Assembly (NCBI GenBank): GCA_964500675.1
Contig: CAZCNY010000007.1
Coordinates: forward strand, 62,001-126,000
Origin: CAMLJR01 sp964500675
GTDB lineage: Bacteria; Pseudomonadota; Gammaproteobacteria; Pseudomonadales; CAMLJR01
Length of the DNA: 64,000 nt
Direction of reading: 5' to 3'
Shown here: positions 53,173 through 62,380 of the stretch, in pieces
How the letters are laid out: each line of letters begins with the position of its first letter
Position numbering within the stretch: position 1 is the first letter of the stretch
The notes under the pieces: generated by a model
What the model saw: the letters and a program-made list of their open reading frames with translations, nothing else
Databases searched by the model: none
Told to the model about the DNA's origin: nothing
Position numbers and translations under genes: made by a program

Positions 53173-53205
53173 GTTTCACCATTTAAAATTTCAACCATTA
53201 GTATG

Positions 53206-55404
53206 CTATTTCCGCCGCGAACCACGCGCATTTTTAGAGCGGCTTCGTGCTGGTTTATCTCCACGATCGCGCGGCGGTAATCCTGTATGCTGCGTCAAAA
53301 TCCGCTTGCCAGGCTTTTCGGGTTTCGCCGTCGATGTTTTCGATGATTGCCAGTTCGCAGGCTGGCGCGGCGGGATCAATTGTTTTTTGCCGTAGCCGAT
53401 TAAATCGGCGCGGCCCATTTCTTTGAGTGTGTCGCGCAGTAGCGGCCAGTTTTCCGGGTCGTGATAGCGCAGAAACGCTTTGTGCAAACGGCGCTGACGC
53501 AGGCCTTTCGCGGTAAACACTTTTTCGCTGTCGCGATTGACGTGGTGCAGCGGATTTTTCCCCGAGTAATACATCGCTGTTGCGTTCGCCATCGGCGAGG
53601 GATAAAACGCCTGCACCTGATCGGCGCGAAAGCCATTTTCCTTAAGCCATAGCGCGAGATTGAGCATGTCCTTATCGGTGGTGCCCGGATGCGCGGCGAT
53701 GAAATACGGAATCAGAAACTGTTCTTTGCCGGCCTGTTTCGAAAATTTATCGAACATCGCTTTGAAGCGATCGTAGGTGCCGATGCCGGGCTTCATCATT
53801 TTCGAGAGCGGGCCATCCTCGGTGTGCTCGGGCGCGATTTTCAAATAGCCGCCGACGTGATACGTGACGAGCTCTTTCACGTATTCCGGTGTTTCCACGG
53901 CGAGGTCGTAACGTAAACCTGAAGCGATCAGCACACGCTTGATACCGGGCAATTCGCGCACGGCGCGATATAAATGAATCAGCGGCGTTTGATCGGTGTC
54001 GAGATTTTTGCAGATGCCCGGATACACGCACGATAAGCGCCGGCAGTTCTCTTCGATTTTTTTGCTCTTGCAGTTGAGCCGCCACATATTCGCGGTGGGA
54101 CCGCCGAGATCGGAAATCGCGCCCGTGAATCCCGGCGTTTTGTCGCGAATATTTTCGACTTCGCGCACGATCGATTCTTCGGAGCGGCTTTGAATAATGC
54201 GGCCTTCGTGTTCGGTGATCGAACAAAAACTGCAACCGCCGAAACAGCCGCGCATGATATTCACCGAGAAGCGAATCATTTCGTACGCGGGAATTTTTGC
54301 ATCGCCATACGCCGGGTGCGGCACGCGCTGATACGGCAATTCAAAAACGTTATCGAGCTCGTCGGTTTCAAGCGGCAGCGGCGGCGGGTTGAGCCACACT
54401 TCGCGCTCGCCGTGTTTCTGCACGAGCGCACGCGCATTGCCGGGGTTGGTTTCCAAATGCAAAACGCGCGCGGTGTGTGCGTAATACACGGGATCGTTTT
54501 TAACCTGTTCGTAACTCGGCAGGCGGATCACGGTTTTATGCGGATCGAGTTTCGCCTTGCGCGCGGTCAGCGGATCGAGAATGCGTATGACCTGCGTTTT
54601 TTCAACGAGCGGCTCTGCTTTTTTCGTTGCGCATACCGATGGTTCTTCAACCATCTCATAAGGGTTTTTGTGATGATTGGTTGGGCCGAGTTGATCGAAT
54701 TCGGTTGAATCGATCACGGTCCAACCGGCAGGAATTTCATTCGTCGCGAATGCAGTGCCGCGCACATCGCGAATATTTTCGATGTTTTCGCCGTTCGCTA
54801 AACGATGCGTGACTTCGACAATCGCGCGCTCGGCATTTCCGTACAGCAATAAATCGGCTTTGCTGTCGAGCAAAATCGAACGTCGAACTTTATCGCTCCA
54901 ATAATCGTAATGCGCGATGCGGCGCAAACTCGCTTCGATCGAGCCGATCACCACCGGCACATCGGGATACGCTTCCTGGCAGCGCTGCGAATACACGATG
55001 ACGGCGCGGTCGGGGCGTTTGCCGCCGACATCGCCGGGCGTGTACGCATCGTCGTGACGCAGGCGGCGATCGGCCGTGTAGCGGTTGATCATCGAATCCA
55101 TATTGCCCGCGGCGACGCCGAAATACAGATTCGGTTTGCCGAGCGCCATGAATGCGTCTTTCGATTGCCAGTCGGGCTGCGCGATGATGCCGACGCGAAA
55201 ACCCTGCGCTTCGAGCGTGCGGCCGATCACGGCCATGCCGAAACTCGGATGATCCACATACGCATCGCCCGTAACGATGATGACATCGCACGAATCCCAG
55301 CCGAGCACATCCATTTCCGCGCGCGACATCGGCAGAAACGGCGCCGGGCCGAAACATTCGGCCCAGTATTTTCTATAAGAAAAGAGTTGTGTGGCTTGGG
55401 GCAT
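53206..55404 (-). CDS. YgiQ family radical SAM protein
   Basis: The 732-residue protein has an N-terminal domain (MPQATQLFSYRKYWAECFGP, then VIIVTGDAYVDHPSFGMAVI), and a radical SAM core with the cluster motif MRGCFGGCSFCSITEHEGR at about residues 390-408. The C-terminal part has GLRQRRLHKAFLRYHDPENW and a basic tail (RSRSKNARGSRRK). It matches the YgiQ/UPF0313 family end to end. The function of the family is not established. It is read toward the AT-rich orphan. Confidence 0.93.
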   Translation of the reverse strand: MPQATQLFSYRKYWAECFGPAPFLPMSRAEMDVLGWDSCDVIIVTGDAYVDHPSFGMAVIGRTLEAQGFRVGIIAQPDWQSKDAFMALGKPNLYFGVAAGNMDSMINRYTADRRLRHDDAYTPGDVGGKRPDRAVIVYSQRCQEAYPDVPVVIGSIEASLRRIAHYDYWSDKVRRSILLDSKADLLLYGNAERAIVEVTHRLANGENIENIRDVRGTAFATNEIPAGWTVIDSTEFDQLGPTNHHKNPYEMVEEPSVCATKKAEPLVEKTQVIRILDPLTARKAKLDPHKTVIRLPSYEQVKNDPVYYAHTARVLHLETNPGNARALVQKHGEREVWLNPPPLPLETDELDNVFELPYQRVPHPAYGDAKIPAYEMIRFSVNIMRGCFGGCSFCSITEHEGRIIQSRSEESIVREVENIRDKTPGFTGAISDLGGPTANMWRLNCKSKKIEENCRRLSCVYPGICKNLDTDQTPLIHLYRAVRELPGIKRVLIASGLRYDLAVETPEYVKELVTYHVGGYLKIAPEHTEDGPLSKMMKPGIGTYDRFKAMFDKFSKQAGKEQFLIPYFIAAHPGTTDKDMLNLALWLKENGFRADQVQAFYPSPMANATAMYYSGKNPLHHVNRDSEKVFTAKGLRQRRLHKAFLRYHDPENWPLLRDTLKEMGRADLIGYGKKQLIPPRQPANWQSSKTSTAKPEKPGKRILTQHTGLPPRDRGDKPARSRSKNARGSRRK

Positions 55405-55511
55405 ATCAGAGTACGGCGGTCGGATAAGGCGGGCATTATACGCTGGTTGTGCCTTTAATATCCTTTATGCAATAGTGACCGCTGGCTTTCACTTAGCTCG
55501 TTGATTTATCT

Positions 55512-56405
55512 ATGGAACATACCTACCGCCTGGTGATTTCGTGCCCCGATCGCGTCGGCATCGTCGCGCGCGTGAGTCAGTTCGTGGCCGAGTATGGCGG
55601 TTGGCTGACCGAGGCCAATTATCACTCCGATCGCGACAGCGGCTGGTTTTTCATGCGCAACGAGATTCGCGCCGATTCGCTCAAGATCGGCGTGCGCGAA
55701 TTTTCCGCCGCGTTCGCGCGCATTGCCGACGACTACAAAATGCAGTGGTATTTACGCGATTCGACCGTGCGCCAGCGCGTCGTCATTCTCGCGAGCCATG
55801 CTTCGCATTGCCTCGCCGATTTATTGCACCGCTGGCATTCGGACGAATTGTTCTGCGATATTCCCTGCGTGATTTCGAATCACGAAAATCTGCGCAGCAT
55901 GGTCGAGTGGCATAACATTCCGTTTCATTACGTGCCCGTACCCAAGGGACAAGAGGCCCAAGGAAAAGAAGAGAAGGATACGGAGGGCAAGGCGCGGGCG
56001 TTCGCTGAAGTCGAAAAATTGATCGAGCAATATCGCGCCGATACGATTGTGTTAGCGCGCTACATGCAGATCGTGCCGCCCGAATTGTGCGTAAAATATC
56101 CGGGCAGGATCATCAATATTCACCACAGTTTTCTGCCTTCTTTTATCGGCGCCAATCCATATCAGAAAGCCTACGACCGCGGCGTGAAATTGATCGGCGC
56201 GACGAGTCATTACGTGACCACTGAGTTGGACGAAGGACCGATCATCGAACAGGACGTGATCCGTGTGAATCATCGCCATGCGGTCGAGGATTTAGTGCGC
56301 TTGGGAAAGGACGTGGAGGTCGCGGTACTGGCGCGCGCGCTGCGCAACCACCTCGAAGATCGCGTTGTCGTGCACGGCAACAAAACCGTCGTATTCAATG
56401 GCTGA
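55512..56405 (+). CDS. purU: Formyltetrahydrofolate deformylase
   Basis: The 297-residue enzyme hydrolyses 10-formyl-tetrahydrofolate to formate and THF, balancing one-carbon units. The N-terminal ACT domain (RLVISCPDRVGIVARVSQFV) is followed by the formyltransferase-like domain with VISNHENLRSMVEWHNIPFH, INIHHSFLPSFIGANPYQKA and ATSHYVTTELDEGPIIEQDV. A Lys/Glu-rich insertion (QEAQGKEEKDTEGKARA, near residue 155) is somewhat longer than in E. coli PurU. It precedes phoB by 123 bases. Confidence 0.95.
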   Translation: MEHTYRLVISCPDRVGIVARVSQFVAEYGGWLTEANYHSDRDSGWFFMRNEIRADSLKIGVREFSAAFARIADDYKMQWYLRDSTVRQRVVILASHASHCLADLLHRWHSDELFCDIPCVISNHENLRSMVEWHNIPFHYVPVPKGQEAQGKEEKDTEGKARAFAEVEKLIEQYRADTIVLARYMQIVPPELCVKYPGRIINIHHSFLPSFIGANPYQKAYDRGVKLIGATSHYVTTELDEGPIIEQDVIRVNHRHAVEDLVRLGKDVEVAVLARALRNHLEDRVVVHGNKTVVFNG

Positions 56406-56468
56406 TCGACCGGTGTTTGCACAATTGTCACATTAACTTCATATTGCTTCTCTTTAATAGCCACCAAA

Positions 56469-56486
56469 CTGTCATGCCGCTGTAGG
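56469..56486 (+). promoter_or_regulatory. Candidate Pho box upstream of phoB
   Basis: CTGTCAT-GCCG-CTGTAGG has one perfect and one partial heptamer with the 11-base period of a Pho box, 42 bases before the phoB ATG. A further TTGTCAC lies at 56425-56431. PhoB autoregulation is known in relatives; here it is inferred. Confidence 0.5.
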
Positions 56487-56528
56487 GTTCTCCGCGCGGC
56501 GCCCACTAAAGGTAGCTGTTAGGCGATT

Positions 56529-57236
56529 ATGGATAACAAGTGTGTATTGATTGTCGATGACGAATCCGCGATTCGCGAGATGATTCGCGTCGCGCTCGAA
56601 ATGTCCGATTTCGACTGCATGGAAGCGGCCAATGCGCAGGAAGCGCACGGACGTATCATCGATCACAAGCCCGATCTGGTTCTGCTCGATTGGATGCTGC
56701 CCGGTGCGAGCGGCATCGAATTACTGCGTCGATTGAAGCGCGAAGAATTGACCAAGGACGTGCCCGTGATCATGCTGACGGCCAAGGGTGAAGAAGACAA
56801 TAAAATCCAAGGTCTCGAAGTCGGCGCCGACGACTACATCACCAAACCGTTCGCGCCGCGCGAATTGATTGCGCGCATCAAAGCGGTGATGCGGCGCAGC
56901 GGCCAACTGGAAGACGAAGGCGCGATCGAGGTTGAAGGGCTCGTGCTCGATCCGGCCAGTCATCGCGTATTTATCCGGCAGAAACCGGTCGATATGGGAC
57001 CCACAGAGTTCAAGCTGTTAAAATTTTTCATGACGCACCGCGAGCGCGCCTATTCGCGCGGCCAGTTGCTCGATCACGTGTGGGGCGGTAATGTCTACGT
57101 CGAGGAGCGCACCGTCGATGTGCATATCCGCCGTCTGCGCAAAGCGCTGCAGACCGATGAAGCCGATTATGGCGAGTTGATTCAAACGGTGCGCGGTACC
57201 GGCTATCGATTCTCCACCACCGGTGCGTTTGTCTAA
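56529..57236 (+). CDS. phoB: Phosphate regulon response regulator PhoB
   Basis: The 235-residue OmpR-type regulator has a receiver with the phospho-acceptor Asp in DLVLLDWMLPGASGIELLRR (about residue 57), VIMLTAKGEEDNKIQGLEVG and YITKPFAPRELIARIKAVMR. The DNA-binding domain has MGPTEFKLLKFFMTHRERAY and VYVEERTVDVHIRRLRKALQ, the PhoB recognition helix. WMLPG after the acceptor Asp and the paired phoR support PhoB. phoR follows 54 bases later. It probably acts on the Pho boxes found at pstS and here. Confidence 0.95.
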   Translation: MDNKCVLIVDDESAIREMIRVALEMSDFDCMEAANAQEAHGRIIDHKPDLVLLDWMLPGASGIELLRRLKREELTKDVPVIMLTAKGEEDNKIQGLEVGADDYITKPFAPRELIARIKAVMRRSGQLEDEGAIEVEGLVLDPASHRVFIRQKPVDMGPTEFKLLKFFMTHRERAYSRGQLLDHVWGGNVYVEERTVDVHIRRLRKALQTDEADYGELIQTVRGTGYRFSTTGAFV

Positions 57237-57290
57237 CAGCAGCTGTCGTCCGGTGGCTGCGCCCGCCAGAGAGCTAATGCTGACCCGCTG

Positions 57291-58604
57291 ATGTTAACAA
57301 ATAACTGGAAGTCCGAAGTTTACCGTTTGTTATTGTGGCTCGGCGGCGCCTTGTTGATCGGCTGGTTACTCGATCGGGTGCCGTGGACGGTCGCCATCGC
57401 GGCGCTCGCGTTTGCCGCGCGCTCGATCTACAACCTCCATCGCTTGCAGCATTGGTTGTCGCAGCGTTCCTCGGTTGAGCCGCCAGAAGCGAGCGGTATG
57501 TGGGGCGAGGTGATGGACAATCTCTACCGCATGCAGCGGAAAGATCGACGCGAGCGTGTGCGGCTGCGCGCGTTGATCGGCTATTTGCGCGAGTCGTTCG
57601 CCTCGTTGCCTTATGGGGCGGTCATGATCGACCCGGAAGGCAATATCGAATGGACGAATAGAGCGGCCGAAACGTTGTTGGGGTTGCGTTTTCCGGACGA
57701 TACGGGTCAACAAATTTTAAATCTGATGCGCGGTCCGGAGTTCGTCGCCTATTTCGAGGCGGAGGATTACAGCAAACCGCTCGAAATGCCGTCGTCATTG
57801 CATAACGATGTGCAATTGCAAATTCACGTCACGTTTTTTGGCCGACGCAGCCGCTTATTGTTCGCGCGCGATATCACGCAAGCGACGCGGCTCGAACAGA
57901 TGCGCAAGGATTTCGTCGCCAATGTTTCGCACGAGCTGCGCACGCCGCTAACCGTCATCAACGGTTATCTCGAAACGTTCGCCGACAGTGTCGGTGCCAA
58001 TAATCCGCGCTGGGCGCGCGCGCTCGATCAAATGTTGATGCAATCGCGCCGCATGCAGACGCTGATCAACGATTTGCTACTGCTGTCGCGTCTCGAAACC
58101 TTGCCTGAAGTGAGCGGACATGAAGCATTCGCGCTGCGGCCGCTGCTCGAAATGATCCGCGAAGAAGCGCTGGCATCGGTCGCCGGTAAACGCGAAATCA
58201 CGATCGAGTGCGATGACAGTCTCGCGCTGATCGGACAGCGCGACGAGTTGCGCTCGGCCTTTGCCAACATCGTGCTCAATGCCACGCGTTACACCGAAGT
58301 CGGCGGCAATATTGCGATCCGCTGGTTTGCCGATCGCGACAATGCGTACCTGCAAGTGCAGGACGATGGCGTCGGCATCGAGGCCGATCATATCCCGCGC
58401 CTGACCGAGCGCTTTTATCGCGTCGATAAGAGCCGCTCGATGGACACCGGCGGCACGGGGCTGGGGCTCGCCATCGTCAAGCATGTGCTGATTCGCCATC
58501 AAGCGCGGTTGCACGTGACCTCCAAGCCCGGTGAGGGCAGTTGTTTTTCGTGCGTGTTCCCGCTGACGCGAACCGCGCGCGAAGTAAAGTCCGCGCAACG
58601 CTAG
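57291..58604 (+). CDS. phoR: Phosphate regulon sensor histidine kinase PhoR
   Basis: The 437-residue inner-membrane kinase has two hydrophobic segments (residues about 10-50) and a short charged linker, a PAS domain (PYGAVMIDPEGNIEWTNRAA), the HisKA box FVANVSHELRTPLTVINGYL, N-box NIVLNATRYTEVG and G-boxes VQDDGVGIEADHI and STDTGGTGLGLAIVK-like GGTGLGLAIVKHVL. Absence of a periplasmic domain and the PAS order are those of PhoR, which senses phosphate through the PstSCAB-PhoU complex, here encoded in two separate loci. Confidence 0.94.
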   Translation: MLTNNWKSEVYRLLLWLGGALLIGWLLDRVPWTVAIAALAFAARSIYNLHRLQHWLSQRSSVEPPEASGMWGEVMDNLYRMQRKDRRERVRLRALIGYLRESFASLPYGAVMIDPEGNIEWTNRAAETLLGLRFPDDTGQQILNLMRGPEFVAYFEAEDYSKPLEMPSSLHNDVQLQIHVTFFGRRSRLLFARDITQATRLEQMRKDFVANVSHELRTPLTVINGYLETFADSVGANNPRWARALDQMLMQSRRMQTLINDLLLLSRLETLPEVSGHEAFALRPLLEMIREEALASVAGKREITIECDDSLALIGQRDELRSAFANIVLNATRYTEVGGNIAIRWFADRDNAYLQVQDDGVGIEADHIPRLTERFYRVDKSRSMDTGGTGLGLAIVKHVLIRHQARLHVTSKPGEGSCFSCVFPLTRTAREVKSAQR

Positions 58605-58615
58605 CGGGAGCGTTG
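58596..58615 (+). terminator. Hairpin at the end of phoR
   Basis: CAACGCT (58596-58602) pairs with AGCGTTG (58609-58615) over a six-base loop that contains the end of the phoR stop codon. There is no T run after it. It may slow read-through into pstB. Confidence 0.3.
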
Positions 58616-58667
58616 GGTTAAGAGGTCGTGAGGCCCAGCGACCGCAGGGCGGAAAAACAACGATTTT

Positions 58668-58685
58668 GTGTAGCAAAAATGTCAT
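58668..58685 (+). promoter_or_regulatory. Weak Pho-box-like half site upstream of pstB
   Basis: ATGTCAT at 58679-58685 matches one Pho heptamer in six of seven positions, but the companion 11 bases upstream (GTGTAGC) is poor. It lies about 200 bases before pstB. This is the only such candidate in the gap and is weak. Confidence 0.25.
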
Positions 58686-58886
58686 AATTCGTTTCTAAGA
58701 TGTGTCGATGCAAGAGTTGACGATGCCCTCCCAAATTATTATTGGAAACGCCGCGAATCGATTGGCCGTCTCTATTTCTATTCGACTCATCGTCCTTATT
58801 GCGCCGTAGAATTCCGGCGCCGTCGCACTGCGCAAATGCTTACGCGAAACCAGTCGCGCTCTGGAAATGTAAAGGAAAATTTCGTT

Positions 58887-59726
58887 ATGTCCGAAACGCC
58901 AACCGCCAAATCGCACGCGATCGATATTTCGCAACTCGGCCGCTCACCGGGACAGCATTCGCTGGAGAATGAAGAGACCTGCTTGTCGGTGCGCAACCTG
59001 AATTTGTTCTACGGTACCAAGCAGGCGCTTCACGACGTCAACATGGAGATTCCTCACCAGCGCGTCACCGCGTTCATAGGCCCGAGCGGCTGCGGTAAAT
59101 CGACACTGCTGCGCTGCTTCAATCGCATGAACGATCTGGTCGATTCGTGCCGCATCGAAGGCGGCATTCTGCTCGACGATGCCGATATCTACGCGAAATC
59201 CGTTGATGTCGCTGCGCTGCGCCGCCGCGTCGGTATGGTGTTTCAAAAGCCGAATCCGTTTCCAAAAACGATTTACGAAAACGTCGCTTACGGTTTGCGC
59301 ATTCAAGGCATCAATAAGAAGCGCGTGCTCGATGAGGTTGTCGAGCGCTCGCTGCGTTCGGCTGCGTTGTGGGATGAAGTCAAAGATCGATTGCATGAAA
59401 ACGCGCTCGGTATGTCGGGTGGTCAGCAGCAGCGCCTCGTTATCGCGCGCACCATCGCGGTCGAGCCTGAAGTGGTGTTGCTTGATGAACCGGCCTCCGC
59501 GCTCGATCCGATTTCGACATTGAAAATCGAAGAATTAATTTATGAATTGAAAGCCAAATACACCCTTGTGATCGTTACCCACAACATGCAGCAAGCGGCG
59601 CGGGTTTCTGACTATACTGCCTTCATGTACATGGGCAAGTTGATCGAATTCGATAGCACCGATCGCCTGTTCACGAACCCCAAACAACGGCAGACCGAAG
59701 ACTACATCACGGGGCGCTATGGTTGA
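58887..59726 (+). CDS. pstB: Phosphate ABC transporter ATP-binding protein PstB
   Basis: The 279-residue ATPase energises PstCA. Walker A is IGPSGCGKSTLLRCFNRMND (about residues 65-84), the ABC signature is MSGGQQQRLVIART, Walker B is EVVLLDEPASALDPISTLKI, and the switch is VTHNMQQAARVSDYTAFMYM. I choose ATG at 58887 (MSETPTAKSH), with AAAGGAAAA upstream; the frame is open from 58836. It lies far from pstSCA but next to phoU and phoR, an uncommon split. Confidence 0.95.
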   Translation: MSETPTAKSHAIDISQLGRSPGQHSLENEETCLSVRNLNLFYGTKQALHDVNMEIPHQRVTAFIGPSGCGKSTLLRCFNRMNDLVDSCRIEGGILLDDADIYAKSVDVAALRRRVGMVFQKPNPFPKTIYENVAYGLRIQGINKKRVLDEVVERSLRSAALWDEVKDRLHENALGMSGGQQQRLVIARTIAVEPEVVLLDEPASALDPISTLKIEELIYELKAKYTLVIVTHNMQQAARVSDYTAFMYMGKLIEFDSTDRLFTNPKQRQTEDYITGRYG

Positions 59727-59791
59727 CGGGCCAATAGGACCGATACCGGCGTCGCGTTGAGCGATTTAATTATTTTTGAGGTGCTTTGACC

Positions 59792-60514
59792 ATGGTCGAC
59801 AAGGATACGCACTCGCATCATATCTCGCAGCAGTTCAACGCCGAGTTGGACGATATTAAAACACGCATGTTGGAAATGGGCGGGTTGGTCGAGCGCCAGG
59901 TTGCGGAAGCCGTGAATGCGGTGATGAATTCCGATGGCGGACTCGCCGAGCGCGTGCTCAAAGGCGATATGCGCATCAATGCAATGGAAGTTGCGATTGA
60001 TGAAGAATGCGCACTGATTCTCGCGCGCCGTCATCCCGCCGCGAGCGATTTGCGTCTCGTGCTCGCGATCACGCGTGCCTTGCACGATCTCGAACGCATG
60101 GGCGACGAAGCGACGAAAATTGCCGAGCAGGCGATTCGTTTGATCGATCACGGCGAGATGCCGCGTTGCGTGCAGGAGATTCGTCATCTCGGCAACCACG
60201 TCTGCATGATGGTGCGCGAAGCGCTCGATTGCTTTGCGCGCCTCGACACCGAGCAGGCATTGCGTGTCGCGCAGGAGGATAAAGCCGTCGATCTCGAATA
60301 CTCGACAGCGATGCGCACGCTCATGACGTATATGATGGAGGATCCGCGCAGTATTTCAGCGGTGCTCAATATCATGTGGAGTCTGCGCTCGCTCGAACGC
60401 ATCGGCGACCACGCGCTCAATATTGCCGAGCACGTCGTTTACATGGTGAAAGGGCAGGATGTGCGCCATGTCGGCTTGAGCGAACTCGAAGCGCGCATTC
60501 ACAGCGGCAACTGA
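59792..60514 (+). CDS. phoU: Phosphate signalling protein PhoU
   Basis: The 240-residue protein links the Pst transporter to PhoR and represses the Pho regulon in high phosphate. It consists of two three-helix repeats, each with metal-binding E/D-rich motifs: LHDLERMGDEATKIAEQAIR in repeat 1 and SLRSLERIGDHALNIAEHVV in repeat 2. GAGGTG lies eight bases before the ATG at 59792. It follows pstB by 65 bases. Confidence 0.95.
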   Translation: MVDKDTHSHHISQQFNAELDDIKTRMLEMGGLVERQVAEAVNAVMNSDGGLAERVLKGDMRINAMEVAIDEECALILARRHPAASDLRLVLAITRALHDLERMGDEATKIAEQAIRLIDHGEMPRCVQEIRHLGNHVCMMVREALDCFARLDTEQALRVAQEDKAVDLEYSTAMRTLMTYMMEDPRSISAVLNIMWSLRSLERIGDHALNIAEHVVYMVKGQDVRHVGLSELEARIHSGN

Positions 60515-60527
60515 TTGAATCCTTCAT

Positions 60528-60845
60528 TCACATTTGCGGCGCCCATGCCGAACACCAGCCCGCCGCTTTGACCTGCTTGCCGGGGAAAACCGAACAAGGT
60601 CCCTGTGCGGATCCCGTCGCGCCTTCATACAATGCGCAATTGCTGCAACGTCTATCAGCCGGTGCAGCGCTCGATTTGTCGGCGTCCTCGACATAACCGC
60701 GGGCTTTAGCCGCCGGATCATCGATGCGTAGCAACGTATCGTCGGCAAATGTATTTTCGCAGACCACATTCAGCGCCGGGATGCATGCACCCAGTATCAG
60801 AGTTTTGAGCAGGGTGCGGCGCGACGTATCGACAATATGACGCAT
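60528..60845 (-). CDS. High-potential iron-sulfur protein
   Basis: The 105-residue protein has a twin-arginine signal (SRRTLLKTLILGACIPALNV) and the HiPIP cluster ligands in CSNCALYEG, GPCSVFPGKQVKAAGWCSAW, spaced as in the family. It carries electrons in the periplasm at high potential. GGAG is about 12 bases before the ATG. It lies downstream of phoU on the opposite strand, with 13 bases between the stops. Confidence 0.93.
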   Translation of the reverse strand: MRHIVDTSRRTLLKTLILGACIPALNVVCENTFADDTLLRIDDPAAKARGYVEDADKSSAAPADRRCSNCALYEGATGSAQGPCSVFPGKQVKAAGWCSAWAPQM

Positions 60846-61122
60846 GGAATTTTCTCCGTCGTTGTGGCTGCGACGATATCGATTCTTGTGCGTGAGCGCA
60901 TAGATTTTTCGCCGCTAACGCATATCGGTTTCAATCGTCATTTACCGCGTGACAATCAATCGTACGCCGAGTCCTTCGTCGCGGCGATCGATATTGATGA
61001 TTAGTTCCGCTCGACCTGTGACAGGCAGCAAATAGATTTCCTCTAGACTTGGTGGGTGGATCGGCTTCAGCGCAGAATGCGCGCCGAATTTAGACAGTAA
61101 TCTAATTATTGAACCGGAGAGA

Positions 61123-61482
61123 ATGATGAAGATTTTTCGTGTGGCGGTCGTGGCGCTGTTGCCTTTGGCTGCGCAATGGGCATGGTGTGGCGATTTGACG
61201 ACCGATGCCGCGATTGGCGGTGCCGTTGGTGGAGCTTTGGGCGGTGTGGTCGGCGCCCAGGTCGGCGGTCGCCAAGGTGCCGTGGTGGGTGCAGGGATCG
61301 GCGGCGCGACCGGTGCGGCGATCGCCACTCAGGGCGATCAAGATACTCATCATGCTAGTCGTGAGCGCGATTATGACGATCGTGATTATGAAGGTCATGA
61401 GCACCATAGGCATCATGAACACTACGACGACGATGAAAATCATTTTTGTCCGCCCGGCCAAGCCAAAAAAGGCAACTGTTAG
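61123..61482 (+). CDS. Exported glycine-zipper protein with His-rich tail
   Basis: The 119-residue protein begins MMKIFRVAVVALLPLAAQWA-WCGD, a signal peptide, then a glycine-zipper (AIGGAVGGALGGVVGAQVGG and AVVGAGIGGATGAAIA). The tail is rich in His, Asp, Glu and Tyr (HEHHRHHEHYDDDENH) and ends HFCPPGQAKKGNC with two cysteines. It is a paralogue of the protein at 16267 over the signal and zipper but has a quite different, metal-binding-looking tail. An intrinsic terminator follows it. Confidence 0.78.
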   Translation: MMKIFRVAVVALLPLAAQWAWCGDLTTDAAIGGAVGGALGGVVGAQVGGRQGAVVGAGIGGATGAAIATQGDQDTHHASRERDYDDRDYEGHEHHRHHEHYDDDENHFCPPGQAKKGNC

Positions 61483-61504
61483 ATTTATTTTTTCTAGCCC
61501 TTCA

Positions 61505-61535
61505 CGAAAGGCCCGCAAGGGCCTTTCGCATTTTC
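61505..61535 (+). terminator. Intrinsic terminator
   Basis: CGAAAGGCCC (61505-61514), loop GCAA, then GGGCCTTTCG (61519-61528) form a perfect 10-base stem with a tetraloop, followed by CATTTTCG. It lies 22 bases after the glycine-zipper gene stop. Confidence 0.85.
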
Positions 61536-61758
61536 GTCGTGCAGAAACTGCATGCGTCTTGCTTTCTAAGATATTTCACGAAGTCGCTGTGAGCGCGTTC
61601 ACGTGTTGAATAGATATTGCCGGCGACGGTTGAAGCTCTTCACAAAAGCGCGGTTCATCGACAGCCTTGCTGCAATGTCCACTATAAGATGATGCGAGAA
61701 TCCATCAACAACAATGCATCATGGCCAATGGATTGTGCGTGTGCTCTGAGGCGAAGTC

Positions 61759-62319
61759 ATGCGCAAAATATCGATCTTAGCGGCAGCTCTAACAGCTCTT
61801 GTCAGCGGTGAGGCGGCTGCCTACAAAACGAGTTATAACACTTCCTCGACCATCAGTTACAACGGTATTACCTATCAGTATTCAAGTAGCTCGACATGTC
61901 CGGATGGCACAGCGGCGCTGCGGCTATATCGCAAATGGTGGTGCCCCGTAACGAGCAGTACGACCAGTACATCGGGTTCCACCAGCACGACGACTTCCAG
62001 CGGTACGACAACGACGAGCACAACAACGACGAGTACAACAACGACGCCGACGTCTTACAGCGCTAATATTTCGTGGACAATTCCCACCACGCGCGCCGAC
62101 GGTACGTTGTTATCGGCGAGCGAGTTGTCGGGCTATGAGGTGTATTACACCAACGATACCGGCAGCGTCAACGTGACAGTTCCTGTATCGGGGGGCAACA
62201 CGGTGAATACAGTGGTGAGCAGCTTGACGTCGGGCAATTATTATTTTTCGATCTCGGCGATCGATACCAGCGGGCTGAAGAGCGCACTCTCGACGGTCGC
62301 AACGGTAAGCCTTCCTTAA
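61759..62319 (+). CDS. Exported protein with Ser/Thr linker and fibronectin III-like domain
   Basis: The 186-residue protein has a signal peptide (about 1-21, ending AAA/YK), a short N-terminal module with two cysteines (SSTCPDGTAALRLYRKWWCP), a linker of about 35 residues made almost only of Ser, Thr and Gly (residues about 65-100), and a fibronectin type III-like domain (ISWTIPTTRADGTLLSASEL, VVSSLTSGNYYFSISAIDTS). Such layouts are used for adhesins or glycan-associated proteins. The linker is encoded by ACG/ACA-rich, slippage-prone DNA. Confidence 0.75.
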   Translation: MRKISILAAALTALVSGEAAAYKTSYNTSSTISYNGITYQYSSSSTCPDGTAALRLYRKWWCPVTSSTTSTSGSTSTTTSSGTTTTSTTTTSTTTTPTSYSANISWTIPTTRADGTLLSASELSGYEVYYTNDTGSVNVTVPVSGGNTVNTVVSSLTSGNYYFSISAIDTSGLKSALSTVATVSLP

Positions 62320-62339
62320 AGCTGGCGGTGAAGTTTTGC

Positions 62340-62374
62340 ATGGCGCGCGAATAATTTGTGCGCCATTTTTTTTT
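62340..62374 (+). terminator. Intrinsic terminator after the fibronectin-domain gene
   Basis: ATGGCGC (62340-62346) pairs with GCGCCAT (62360-62366) around a 13-base loop and is followed directly by nine T. It is a good terminator for the plus-strand gene and abuts the end of icd on the minus strand. Confidence 0.8.
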
Positions 62375-62380
62375 GGTCAT

